This document shows positions 26,901 to 41,900 of a DNA stretch of 64,000 nucleotides, one piece after another. Position numbers and translations under genes: made by a program. Source of the DNA: Argopecten irradians (taxonomy: Eukaryota; Mollusca; Bivalvia; Pectinida; Pectinidae). Below the pieces are notes generated by a model. That model had not been told where the DNA came from. It did no database searches and saw only the letters and a list, made by a program, of their open reading frames with translations. How positions within the stretch are numbered: position 1 is the first letter of the stretch; each line of letters starts with the position of its first letter. The DNA is taken from NCBI RefSeq assembly GCF_041381155.1, contig NC_091138.1:20089255-20153254 (forward strand), read 5' to 3'.

Positions 26901-29900
26901 CGTATTTACCAATCTGTCCCATGTACATTGTACATGACAATAGAACCAGTGATTTATTACAAAGTTACATTCTCTAGAAGAACAAACCCAGTAGCATTGT
27001 GTCTCCAGAATAAGACGGCTTTGAAGCATTGTTACTGCTCCGCACAACTGTTTATGCCACGTTATAAGATGACAAGATTTGCCATTAACCTCCCTTCAAA
27101 ACCTGATTGACCTTTTGGAGTGTAGGATTGATCTGGAGACAATTGACACGCGACAATGAAGAACAGTTTGTTCTATAGAGCAATGCTTAGGTATATTGTT
27201 GAGGTTTATTATCCAAAATGTATTACAACATATACAACATCTATGTCTTTGGCCAAGTACAAAGGACCAGCATTTAAAAACTGCACCTAAATCTCGTTTT
27301 GAACCTGTAAATTTTATACTTAAAGCTATTTAAGTCTAATTAAAGTGTAATCAACACCTGGTCATCAAAGACTTTACTATTTTACATTTTATGTAGTTTG
27401 TTCTTTTCAAAACTGATGTAAATAGAGTCATTAAGTAAATTGATCAAACCAACATCATTGATAGGTAAAGGGATTGATACCTATGACCAATAGGTTTCAG
27501 TTGATTTTCTATGGCATTTTTTATGTTTCACTTCACCAAAAATACACTTTAAACCAAACCACAGCTGCTAGACACAAACAAATACTCCTTAGTACTTGTG
27601 TCTTGTAATTTATTCTATCTCCGATTACCATAAAACAGGACACTACTAGGACCCTCATTTATAATGTAAAAACAACATGTCCATATACCTATATATAACA
27701 TCAGTTTAGAGTGATAAACAACATTTCTTTTTTTGTCCTGTAGTAATAATGGTTTTCATTTGCTATCAAATTTCAATAAATTATTGAAGATAACAAGAAT
27801 CAATGAAACCCAATCCTGTACATTCTGTAGGGATGTTTACTACCAATAACTGTCCAATAGAACTGTCAGTATAACTTCATCATTATAAATGTTCAGATGG
27901 CATGCAACGAGCTTGTAACTCGACTTATTGCATGTATATAATCCAACCTATTGCTAAACACTTAGGCTAACCTATCTATTTTGGAATCCCAAAGGAATGG
28001 CAAAATATTTTAAACTAGATGAGGGTCATCATGAGAGAGATACAGTTATTACCATATATATTTGTATAACTTCTAGCACAAATGTTCTTTTGTAAGGATA
28101 TAAGAATGGAAATTTAATCTTGTACTGCTGTATCCCTTATCATATTCAATTAAGATGATAATTTAAAAGGTTCAATTAGATGAAATGAAAATAAATTAAT
28201 CGGGAACATAAAAGTAACATGAATCCACACAACACACCCTTGGATAGGAAAACAATTTGCGTGAATTATTTTGCAAATTGTTTTTGCCAGGTACCTGTTA
28301 ACATTTTTTCTTTTTCCTCTCATTTTTTATTCATTTCTGTTTTTAAAAACTTAATTTCATTAAAGTTTAAAAACTGGAGCAGAGATAAAGTCCAGAGAGA
28401 CAATGATGAATGATAAAACAATAGGATTGTATTCCCCGAGGAAATCTTGAGCAACCATAACACGGTCTGGTCGCCATGGCGGTACAGGTTACAATTCACC
28501 TGTGGGATGATGATGATAGGACACACATCACTGACAATGCAATCAATTTCTCCTCTTTTGTTAATTTCTACCATGTCACTTAGGATAATGACAGTAGGTT
28601 TATAAACATTGTGTGTATTGATCACCAAGTTATGATAAGCCAATGAATGCAGAGCCAATGAATACAGTTCCTATGAATTTTAGTTATTCATTTTCATATG
28701 CATCATTTCTATGCATGATAAATTTGTCTGATATGCAAGATCCAATCTATAGTCCAAAAGCATTTGAATATAATAATATGTGATCCGCAAATCACCAAGT
28801 TGTTTGCAGAACTAAAGCTCTTGCCTTCATAAGAAGTTTTTCAAAGTTTGAACATTGGACATTTTGATGATGTCTAAAGTAAATACTATGATATAATCCT
28901 TTATTGTTATCATATTTTCAGGATCCAATTTCACAACTTTGATTTATTAATAATAGACCCAATAAATCCAATTAATATTGCCTATTTGGTTAAGACTGAT
29001 AATGCATATGGACTTTTACATTACCGTACATGTATTAACGGTACATGTTTCCAGTTTTACAGCACTTTCCGCTTAAAAGTCATAAATCTTCACTTTATGA
29101 AGGCAGGTTCGACAGATGTGTGTTACTGATAGATACTCATGGATACTGTAAATTATGCTAAGAAGTATTTCGGAGGCAATCTGTTCATGCCTATAATTGC
29201 CAATTCACACTGATGCCGACGTAAATCCCTTTAGATCCCGAACCAATGTTACCATCACCAACATCAATATCTAATAGGATATTAAGACATTGATTTTGGC
29301 TTTCACCTTCCAACCAGGTATCATTAAGGCGCCTTCAAGTCATATTGAGATGTGTGTGCTCTAGTTTCTTAAGAGGTTGATCTAGCTAGCAGGTGGAGAT
29401 ATAAATCCCGTATTGTATAAAGGTGAAATATATTTATTTATCAATCTTTGCTGGTATTGTCCTGGTAAAAATTTATACACAAACACATATTCACAAAGGT
29501 ATTTCTGTAATTATGATATGGAGAAAAATTCTTTCTTTAGCAATGCTATCAATCTGAATTAATGCACTGAATGAAGTAATGAGAATGTGATTACAGTATC
29601 GGTGTAACAATATAATTCTGAATCCGTCCTCCAAGTTTTATTGAAATAATCATTTTTCTGCTGTGAACTAACCAAACTATACAACCTGTGCAAATATTAT
29701 ACATTGTTCTTTATTTACATAATATTTTGTTTTTCACTAAACCAGAATCTCTAATGAATATATTATTCATGGAAAAAGCTTAATGTCATTGAAGGTTGCT
29801 ATATAGCATTACCAAAACATAGGGTGTGGTTGAATGTATACGTCAATATCTATTATATGTGATCTGACCATGATATATATATACATGTATATATATAATT

Positions 29901-32900
29901 AGGTCATTTCTGAGGTACCAGAATAGACACTATCAATTATTGACAGAGTGGAGAAGGTGAGCCTGACAGATACAAACACATAAGTTATTCATCAGTTCTA
30001 CTGTCTCTAACTGTCAACAGTACGTAAATTCTGCCTAGCAACTAGCTGACTCAGGGACCTAGGCCCTGATTTCTTAAAAGAAGAAGAGCTGACTTACGTC
30101 AAAACTCAAGTCATCTCCTTATGTAACTACTGTTAATGTCATTTAATACTGAAGTTTGTTTCAAGAAATCACCGCTAGATAAGCCAAAGAACCATAAACT
30201 CAAGACACTGTTAGTTTGCATTATTCTTTATCCTAATATTAATTTATTTACACTTAATATCCGTCCTTTAAAAAAAAAAATTTCAAATACCTCATCATGG
30301 TAAAAAAATATGCTACCGAGATAGAAAAATCAACACATACCATGCAATGTAGCAAAATTAACATATAATAATTCAGTTTGTGTTAATCATTGAAAGGTTT
30401 TGAATGAAAAAATGGTTAAAAAAATAATTTACCTGAGATGCATTGCTGTCAAACGTATAATCAAATACAAATTTCTTCTCTCGTGATCGATTAGCTCTTA
30501 GTACATCATCATGTTCCGAATCACTCGGATCCATTAGTACAACCATCTGAAACAGACAAATTACATAATGATTACCAACAGTGCAATTCTTAAAGATCAT
30601 GTAATTCAACGTGGTACATCCTACATTTATGTCTGTATGTGATCATTTATCAAAGACTTAATTAAGCAATGTTTGTGATGCACGTGTGCACCGTGCGGTG
30701 CTTGTATATTTGGAAGACTACAATATATCTAAATTTGTCACCTTGCAGCAGTCAGACTACCACTTTTAACTTTATCAAATTATAATGAGATATCTCACCA
30801 TAGAGACAATAATCATGTTCATAATTGCAATAAGTTCCAAAAGAGCAATCATACTTGACCTTTGTAACCATGAATAAAGGTCAAGATCATTCATTCAAGC
30901 ATACCTCAGGTCAATGTTTTGATTAATGACTCTGATTCCAAATAATTTACCATGGCAATTTGAATCAAGGACAAGGTTATTCATAAGCACCAACTTAGTA
31001 GGCAATAGGATCCCTCTAGCCTATCAGACCCATGGGATCTTGAAGTTCCAGGTCCAATATCAGGTCTCTGGTCCTCTTAACTTATTCTGAAGCCTGCATG
31101 ACCTCTTTGACCATGTTTTAAGGTCATTTATCTGAACATATGACATTGTTTTAAGTTCATTTATTTGAACAAATTATTTCTTTGAACAATGTTACAGGCT
31201 CAGTATAAGGACCATTTTTGACAAGTCTTTGTAAAAGAAATAAAGCAAAATAATGTACATCAATATCTAAACAAGAGACTCAGAGGACCTGTATCGCTCA
31301 CCTGGTTATTGTAATGCCAAGTAATGTTCAGTTTACTGGATCATTGTTTCTTTCCTGAAGGAATTTAAAAATTTACCTCCAATTTCCCTATTGGAAACCA
31401 TTCTTTATAAAATTCATACAAACTACGTTACCCTTCCCCAAGGATGTTTCTGGCCAAATTTGGTTACATTCCATGCAAACTTCTATGACTAGTAGCAATT
31501 TAAAGGCTTTACCCCTATTTCCTTATTTGGGCCCCGCCCCTCCTTCCCCTGGGGGGGTCAGAGCCAAAATTTATACGAACTCTGCTCCCCTTCCCAAAGG
31601 ATATTTTTGACCAAATTTGATTACATTCCATTCAGAACTTCGGGCCAGATGAGCTGCAAATCCTACTCTCCATGTATGGTAGCTTTTATATCTATAAACT
31701 ATCTGGATATGGAAATAAGAAATATTCAAGTGCCCAAGCTCTTGTAATGATTAACAAACTGGTTTGGTACCTGTGGGCGACTAGTACAGCAGTAAAACAA
31801 TTAAGTATGTATATACGGTCACAGTGAACTGTTGTGGGAGTACCTCAAGTGTTCTGTATACATATCAAATCAATCCACCATTGTTATACCATATCATATA
31901 GTCATGAGGCGTGGACTTGTACAATCCTTTTCGTCTTAATCACAATTTACTTTAAATGACGTATATATATACTTAATGTATAAGATTAGGTCGAGTGTCA
32001 AAAATAGAACTTCTGGCTCATGTACATGTACCCAGATTATGCTAAATATACCTAATGTAAAATATTTCTGAAAACTGAGGTGACATCGTATCCCATCTCA
32101 AGTGGTCAGAGACACTTCCTACTATGGCTCACTTTTGTTTGCTTGGGAGTTTAACATTCTCAAAACAGACAAAGTCATGTGAGGTCAAATTCCAAGGATT
32201 CAATATTTAGCATAATGTTTTGTAAATAGGTAAGGTCAAACAACGATGGCATCTTCTGAATGTGACCTATATAGGTCTGTGCGTAAAAGTAGAAAGAACA
32301 GCTTACATGATAGTGCTACCTCCCTGAAACATACAACTGATGACACCAAGAAGGGCAACTCTAGTCATGACTCTCCTTATATGCTACATGTACATATACT
32401 ATATGCATTTAACAGGAGAAGCTAATGACATTTTTAGCTTGGGAACACAATCCAGAGCCTTAATGACAAGAGAAATAAGAATGTCTCATAAGGATAGAAT
32501 CAAGACAAATTTTCTGCAGTGGAATCAACTGCTGGCATGATAAATACAGGACAGGATTTCAAGAAATTAGAAACACAGAAAAACCTACAATAGTCCAAAA
32601 GATCCATAGTTTTGGATCTGATTCTACTCTGTATGTCCCTTTGACAGAAGCCTACCTCAAACCTTTAGGAAACCCTACAACTTATTTTCCCCACATGAGA
32701 TCAGAAACTTATGACTAATTACTATATTCTTCTCCTAATACTAAGCCTTCAAGCAAACAAATTGAACATTTGGAAAATCTCCAGAAAATTCCGGTAACCA
32801 TGGCTTCCTGATAACCAGTTCCTTGTAAATAGTAACAACAGTAGTCTATTGTATGATATTGATAAAGTTTGGATGGTCTTTTCCAAACACAAAATTATTT

Positions 32901-35900
32901 CTGTGAGCAAACACAGAAGATGTATAAGTACTTGATCGTGCCTGTCTGATGTTTGTACGACAAGATTGCTTCTGGGTAGACAAACATGGATAATTGCAGC
33001 ACTGTGTACAAGTCAATCAGACAATACTTTGGTACACAAACATACAAAATCTAATATTTACTAGCAGTAGCAAAATAGCGTTATTCAAACACCATTTTCA
33101 CATTTTATTGCAAATACATAATTTCTTCACAACAGCAAGTATGCATTTATTGTAATCTTGAACACATTGCAACTTTAAGTGCTCTCTGCTTGAACATTGA
33201 GATTGCAAGGAGGGGCATAGAAAAGAAACAAGTTATAAGGGAAGCTACAATGAAGATCAAGAAGAATAATGGTTTAAAATACAATTGGGAAAATGAAAAC
33301 CATAACCATTATTTGTACAGCAGCATTTTTTTAGTTAAATTTTCAGTAAAAGTAACACAAGATATTGCGTAGCCTTTTGTATTACATTCTGTATGAAGTT
33401 ACTCTATATAGTTTGTCAGCAAGACAATGTTATATCAGAAGTTAATTGATTAAAAAGTACTTATTATAATAAAATTGAACAAAACCATACCATAGTGTAA
33501 CAAGGTCTTTTATGAAGGATTTGGATCAATACACCTGGTCATTATTTGATATTCATCTACACAATGACAAAGTCTACAAAGTGGATAAAGAACATTGAAT
33601 TTTAATTAGATTGACATTTTTATACTTGAAACCTCATAGATGAATCGCCCGCCTATAGATCTGTGCTTAATTACACAAAGTTAAAGACATCAGTATTGAT
33701 TTTAGAGAAATGATACACATCTAAAAAGTGAAACCTTTGATTGAGATAAAAAGAAAGAAAAAACGTTAAACATCCATAGGATAAAAATTTCATCTTGCAG
33801 AATTCACATCTGAAACTTAAAACCTTTGATCGACATATACAGAAAAAAAAGTTCAAACATCAAATATAAATTTTATAAAGTACAAAAGAATCTGGACTTA
33901 ATTTTTCATGGCAAATTTATTCTAGGCAAAACAAGTTTGATATTGAACTTGTTTCATCTAGGATATCAAAGACTGTATGGTTTAATGTGCATGTAGTTTG
34001 TTATAGCTGATGCAGAGGCAGTGAGATAAGTTGTGTAATTTATTACAGACAGAGAGTTATAGCTTCTGCCATAAAATCGCCTGATAATAAATATCTGATT
34101 CAACCAATGGAACACATTGCAGGATTTGGACACCATTGAGAAACAAAGCTGTACTTTATCAATTGATTGATCAGAGAATGCAATATCTAACATTAATAGC
34201 AGGTGAAATTAAAGGGAAATGACATCTTACCATGGCTGATACGGAAATTTAACCAGAGGATATATCAGCTCAAAGCTTTTTCTCACTTATTTGGGGAGGA
34301 ACCTTTTCCTTCATTTTGAAATGAAAATTGACATTTAGAAGAGCATTTCAAGGAGAAACTGCATTTTTGGTAAATTTCGCTTAATTTTAATAATTTTTCA
34401 TGGGGAATAGGGTCCATGATTAACTCCTTAGAGCCCTAGAAAAGCATTGCACTCCCTCTGCATGGTTTTGATTTTCCCACTCAAATATTGAAAATGAAAA
34501 AAAAATACCCGTACATCCATAAAATGACAAAACAGCAACATTTGTGACAAAGCACACTCAGCTGTGACAAAACATTATTTCATTTCATGATGGCTCAATA
34601 TCATATAGTGACTGAACAAGTTCTACATATATATTAACAATGCATGTACAGCCCAACATTCTAAAACATAGAAGTATACCAGACAATTTAATGGACTTTT
34701 TAAGACAGACCAGTAGAGCTGTAGTGTTTTGGCCTTGAAAGTTATATACCCTTGCAATGCTCAGCAGGTCAACCTGCGAGTATAATCTGATAATTGAAAG
34801 TCTGTGTAATTCCAACTACAAGTCATTTCATAAATGATAAATTGTCTCTTTATCTGGTGCTTTGTTTTGAGGCCAAGAAGATTTGAGCCTTCAGCGAGGC
34901 TTGACTTTCTTCTGTACTGAAATAAGTACATGGGATATCAGGTACAATAGAAAATCAATGTGTGAAAAATCAATATTAGTGCCTATATCGATCCCTGGAG
35001 GTTCTTACAGGTTTCAATACACACAGCTTAAGTACATTCACTTTGTTCTACTTCTAACATTCTTATAGTCAACAATCTGTGTGTTTGTGAGACTATATAT
35101 TTATAGCTCTGAATACAACAATACCCTTAACCATATTTTTCTAGCTTTCTAGTCTTTTTCTCCTTAACCATATTTTTCTAGCTTTCTAGTCTTTTTCTCC
35201 TTGTAAAACAAAAATATATCTTACAAGTTACATTTTATACAATTTGCTGTCAAAATTTGTTAATAGATACCATATATGAACACTCTAACGCTAATACTTA
35301 TTTAATCAAATTTGAATGCCACATAAGTTGATGTGTAATGGTAAGGTAATGTGTATTATGGACTGTTCACCTTCGGACAGGTGAACTAAATTCAAATACA
35401 TGTATAAGTTAAAGGTCATGGAATACTTTATGTTAACATATTTATAACCACACTTTCTTAATAGGCATTCCCTTCTTCTAAATCATATATTAAATCATTT
35501 AAAATTATCTATTTTTGTGATCAATTGTGATATCAAATGTTCCATTCAGTGTACTCACACCCATGTATAGAAAAATAAAATGATTGAACTTGAAGTAAAC
35601 TTCAACCTGGTTTTTGTTTTGTGTAGATAATCCCATCCGATCAGGAATCATCGTTTCAGACAGGACAGATAAAGGATCACATTAAATATCTATTTATATT
35701 AAACTTGTTATAGAACACGATGTTTAGGAAGCCATATCGTCAATAAAGGTCCACTTCGTAACTGGTTTTCTCTCTTTTCATACTATCATATCAAAGCCAG
35801 AAAGTTTGAAAGCAAGTAAAATGATCAATGTCATAGGCCAATGATAAATACGTAGGACCTTGTTAAATGTAATATTAATATTAGTTGTGTGTTCAACACT

Positions 35901-38900
35901 ACATGGGCTATGATTAATTCAACACAGACACTTCAAGGCCAATATTTATACATTATAAACACATATTTCTTCCAAATAACTCAGAAAAGTACTGAAAATA
36001 TATATAAAGGGTTGGAATTGATGTCTATGCTTCAATCACAGTTCCAATGAACAATTTTGAAGGTGTCGCCAAAGCAGATATACAACTTTTTATTCACTAC
36101 AATACCCTATTGTGAACAATCTCACCTAAGCAAACACACAGAATGGCTTTTGACCTCTGTAGCAAAAGAATACACAATCTACAGTACTTATTCAACTAGC
36201 CATTCACCTATCGATCCATGATAAATCATTTATTCTTGCAGGCTGAAAATAGCCAGGGTCGTGTAGTTGGCCGAACCCCATCCCGGGTGACTTAGGCAGA
36301 TTATGGCTTCAGGTTTTAATAAGATTCACTCTACCTGAATTCTACACTACAGTACCTCTATAGGTCTGTATGATAGCAGGAATGGCTAAGGTACAAACGT
36401 TATAGTCAAACTTCAGCTTCGGTGCATATGAATGAAATAATATTGAAAACAGCTAGGTAATAATAAACATGTACTGACTGTATTCTGGTCAAAGGGCTTT
36501 TTCTAGGAGCTTTTTGGGGCAGATAATGGGCCCCATTCCCAATGGAAATAATTTCAAATTTATGCCAAATTCCAAAAAACTAGTTTACTCATAGAAATTG
36601 ACTTGCCAATTTCATTCCCAAAATAAGGTCAAAAGCCCCCTTCCGAATTGAGTGAAAAAGCCCTGCTGTTTAATAACTCAAAGTTTAATGTTAAAGTTAC
36701 CATCATTAATTGGTCGATGTTATTCCATTTTTTACAATTCTAATAAGAGAGGTTCTGTAACATGCCTGGTCAAATAAAACATTGTGTATATACAAATGTA
36801 TATAATTAAATTAATTGAATCAAGCGATTATATCACTATACTTAGTACATGTACAATGTACCTCAATTCAGTATGGCTGTACATGTGTTTTTCAGCAGAA
36901 CGACAACAAAGTCTGGAGCATGTACACCAAAATACTCTACTTATAATTGGCTGTTACACAATCTAATTTAAAACTTTACATGTACTTGTAATTCAATGTA
37001 AACATTTTTTGGTCTACAAATCCTTCTAATCCAGCAGATCAATCTAAGAACTAGTTTAGTGGCTGACATATTAAACTGTATCATAAAATCCCTGATAACA
37101 TCTGAATTGCTGTCATACATTCAAACAGACATATTCATTATTAATTTTGACACCTGTATATTATCAAAGTCTGTGGCATTTTAATACATTAGCAAATTAA
37201 TGTTGTATGTAATTACATTAGCTTCCAAATATCACATTCAGTGGTTTAAAATTTTCTGTTTGAAGAATTTCAAATTTCTTTTCATTTGTTAACAAATATT
37301 TTTTTATATGATGGAAAAAAAAATTTTTGTTTGTTTTGATGTAAACATTTAATAAATCTGTTTACATCAATCTAGTTACGAACATTTTATATTGTTTTTT
37401 CTGTCTTTTTAATACAGTAATACCTGCCTTAGCGACCATCATTTTTCTAGGGTCCCAAATGACCAATTTAAACACAATTCAACCTGTGTATTGAGACCAT
37501 CTGGCTATAAAGATCATTTTCCTTGTGTCTCTTGAGTTGTCTTTACAGACAGGTTTGACTGTAATATTAGTTGTTGTTGGGAAGAATATTTTCAGAATTC
37601 TTTTTCAGACTTAACTAAATATGTCCACTGATATTGCCATAAAAATCCTTCTATAGAAAACTTAGTTAATTACCTCTGAGAAAATATATTTTCAAAAATC
37701 AAAACTGTTACAAAAATGAGTAAGAGCTAGTGAAGTATTCCCCGAGATAGATTACATATGAAGTGTTAGTAGCCCTAAATGGCAATACCAATACATTAAG
37801 CATATATAGGTCACTAGCGCTATCACTGATTGTAACAATAGCATTAACTGTAATAAACATAATCACATCTTAGTAATAGTCATTTATATTTCATCACTGT
37901 CCCCCAGACAACCTCTACCTAGTCTAATTGTATTAATAAATACTTATCTATCAACCTATGATTCAATCAGCATTATATGCATTACGTTATAATACACTAT
38001 GTCAGGAAAGGGAAAAGGTCAAAACAAAGGTCAAACATGATTATCATTTTTTGTGTCATTTCTATTGCTAGTTCATGCTATTGTTTTGAAACCTAAATGA
38101 TTTCAAATTAAACATACCATGAACAAATTATAAATACATGAAGTTTAATTTTGACAAATGAGATAACGCCCCTTAAAAGACATCTCTACTTTCTTATCAG
38201 GAAAATGAATGGGCACTAGAGAATTGAAATCTACTTAAACTTCACTTCTGAAAAGTGCTCCAAAGTGCTCTGCAATCTGCTGCTGCTACGCAACAAAAAA
38301 CAGCCAAACATTAACAAACATTGATAAAGTGCCATGCGTCAAAAGATATTTCTACAAGTTTAAAATCATTGAAATTTTAAATGCTCAACAGCACTGGGAT
38401 TACCAACTCAATGGTAATGTATACATAAATGTAATAAATATTGTAAGGAAGGAATGACTTGCAGGTGGATACACCGAACATAAATCCTCAGTACGTATTG
38501 CATAACATTTCATTTTCAATTAATCAGTATGAATTTTGTCCGAGACTCCTACAATAAAGCTGCTTCAAGAAGATAATCTTATAAGTTTGTAACACTATTC
38601 AATATTGAGAATTACTTCATAAGATAAACATCATTGCATCATATTACATATAAATAATTCCCAATGGGTATACAATCTTTGTATCAACATTTCTTTTTTT
38701 TTGCAAGTGGTTGTAGTGGACAAGTGGTTTAAATGTCCCGACTGTTTAACATATATCACAGCAAGCCATCTACCTCTGGGTTATTTAGTTGAAATCCCAT
38801 GAGAGGCATTTACCAGGTGTTGAATGCTGGTCTGTGGATTTTCTCTGGGTACTTTGGCTTTCCTCTACTATTCAAACCTGGCACATCCACAAATAACACT

Positions 38901-41900
38901 GGCTGTTAATTGGATGTTAAACTAATCAAGCAAAATAATACATTTTTTTATTTATTAATTTTGCGAGAGAAAAAATCTGAAAATCTAACAATGGAAATTC
39001 ATGTCAGTGGAAGCTAATTACAAATGGCACATGAATAATGCCAAAGTATGTACACATGATATGAAATTATGACTTTGCACCAACTGGTGACAGACAGTGA
39101 TTTTTATATACCCAAGGATTAGACAGGATTACGGACAGTCAACATGTTATATATGCTAACATTGGGGTCTAGTACCAAGTTACACCACAGTATTACATTG
39201 ATCCTATGGTTGGGGTGATTATGTGTAACACAAATCAAGGACTCCCATATACATGGATTCTAGGCCAATATCATAGTGTTTACAATTATTAATCTCTGTC
39301 TTGGCATTGTTTCAATTTTCAAGCTTCTGTCTCAAGGAATGGTTGATAAGACAGTGTGATTCACTTATTAATAATACAGCACTGGTTTTGTATGACCATA
39401 TAGGGCATTTTTGTCTCATTTTCTATAGTGAATTCAACTGGAAAATTTGGAGAACTATTATAATATCTAATAAATGTATAATTTTTTAGTTTCTGCTCTA
39501 AATGTCTAAAAAGACACCAAAATCCCAAAAGTGACCAATCTTGTAATTATAATGCAACAAGCACAATCTATCCCTTTGATCATTTTGTTGGTCCAAAATT
39601 TAATGAATAATAAATAACAAAATTTCTATTTCAAAGATAATCTTTCAACATTTTTGTTTTCATTAGTTTAGAAAGTGGTAACCTTTTGGGTAAAAGAAAA
39701 GCCTTTTCAAGATTATCTTAAATAACTAGACCAGATTAATCAATCAAATGACAATAGCCATAATTATGTTCGAAACATGGATGTAGATCATCATGTGACT
39801 CCCATTGGAATGCTCTCAACTAGCAGTTCTGTGTTTCACAATAACTGATTTTCAACTTGAGTTAATCTTTTTACAAAGCAGTTATACTATATGTATGTAA
39901 AGGCCTAATTACAATCAAAATAAACATGTATTGTCCAAGTTCAATGAAAGAATGCCCTAGTTACATGAAGTCATTGTAACATTCCTTCTAAACAATACCA
40001 AACAAATTCTTTAGCTTCAATAGCCAGATATGTAAAAAAGTTACCTATGAAAAGGTAAAGTGAAAGATTTTATCTATTACTTCTTCTGCCAATGGCACAA
40101 CAGTATATATACAGTATAGAATGCAAGATCAAATAGATAAACCAAGGACATGTTTATACAAATTTTAAATTTTGGACACTATATCCCATCCAAGGATTTA
40201 TAAGTGAGAAGGATTCGTGACTGTCTCTTTACACTACTAAACACCACGCGAGACGCTTATGATCCGGGAATAAAAACCATTTTTCTTAACAAATACTTGT
40301 CTTATCGAGTCAAACGAAACACCAATGTAAAGTTAATTAAATCGCACAACGTTTATAACTTGCATTAAAGACGGAAGATTTAGAAAAAATGTCTTAAACT
40401 ATCGTTAAAAAAATACGACAGCTCATGAAATGACAGCACGCTTCAGAAAGTAAGATGGTAACCCTCGCACCCGCAAGCTACATCAAAGGATGCGCCGGCG
40501 GATATCAAAGGAAATCAGTCGTCGCCCAACGTCACGGTCAGTGCACAAACACAAAAGCGCCTGCGCTGTTTGCCCAAAACCCAGTGTGACTTATCCTTCT
40601 CATATACGTCCTTGATCCCATCATAACAAGACATGACTGAATTTATCATACACTTGAAATGATTCTGAGACAGGTCACTGTGCAATCATATAAATTCCTC
40701 AGGATTATTGTTTCACATTTCCATGTTAAAAACCTATAGTCATTTAACATTCATTGTTAGATCAGATTGCTATAAGTTAAGCCATGCGACATAAACATAA
40801 ATCTCTGTGAAATGTTGCAATAATTTTCATATAAATAGGTTGAACTGATGCCAGAATATAACCCATATAATGGAAATGCTATAATAATACTGCTGAAAGT
40901 CGTACAGTACATCAATGCTGCTACATTAATAGACTTATAATCTATCTAGTATATATAAAAAAGTTTGAGGCGTCTTTTCTGCAAGATTTGGACAAATTTA
41001 CACCCAATCCCAATGAAAATGCCTCTATTTTCCCCCAATTCAAGCCTTAAATTACCCCAAATCAGTTACTTGAAAATTACCCAAACATTTGAGATAAACT
41101 GAATCAAACTGATGAGTAAGTTAGGATGTAGATATAGTTGGATTTGCTTTAGAACGCTACACATAAGCTGCACTGGAAAAAAATCTTTTTCTTTATGATT
41201 GAATTCACATTTTAAAATGAATCTATTATTTTCCTCAAATTTAAACCCACAAGCCTCATTTCAAAATGAAAATGAAAAGGTTTCTGGTATACATGGCTGT
41301 CTTACCTTCTTCTGAACTTTGTGGGCAATCGTTGAAGCCCCCATCATACTTTCATCTTCATTCATAGGGCGAATTCGGAGAGCAACCTGCCAGAAATACA
41401 AACACAAAACTGTTAAAAATTCAAAATCAACAGAAATTCATTTCAGTAAACCTTTATTATAATTTTAGTCAACATGTAATGTTTCTAATTAAATGGGTGC
41501 AAAGCAGAGATAAGACAAAGGTTACTGATAACTAATGTAAGTAATTTTGTTTCATCTGCATGGGCATGGGTGACCGATCCAGTTGGTTCAACAACTAGGC
41601 TAGGGTATTTGAAACAGGTACAAATAATATAGAATCAACTGCCCAATTAATTTATTTTCTTCAGAAACTTTTTTACTTTTCTTCCATCTGTACTGTTTAT
41701 CTCCTAAAACCAAAAAGTGAACAGTTCTCATCTGGAATGGTATCATATAATGTTTGATATATTTTTTTGTTTTGTGATTTACAGATGCTGTGAATATACA
41801 CGTAAAAGCTAAAATTGTTTCTAGTTGAAATTACTTTAAGGTGATAACATAAAGATTGGAATTTGAGGATTAATTTCATTATCTTCTGGCATATATTGTA

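Larger units (their letters stand above)
30547..41305 (-). other. KIF19 intron 2 (10.8 kb)
   Basis: The largest intron, separating the first motor strands from MVVLMDP. It holds dispersed repeats (31250-31660), a 37-bp duplication (35125-35202), a MITE (36493-36665), a SINE (38707-38935) and a CpG-dense patch (40430-40600). I found no further coding exon on either strand. Confidence 0.65.

Noticed and set aside
38707..38935. Functional tRNA gene
   Set aside because: The A and B boxes are degraded and attached to a SINE body and tail; no cloverleaf could be drawn.
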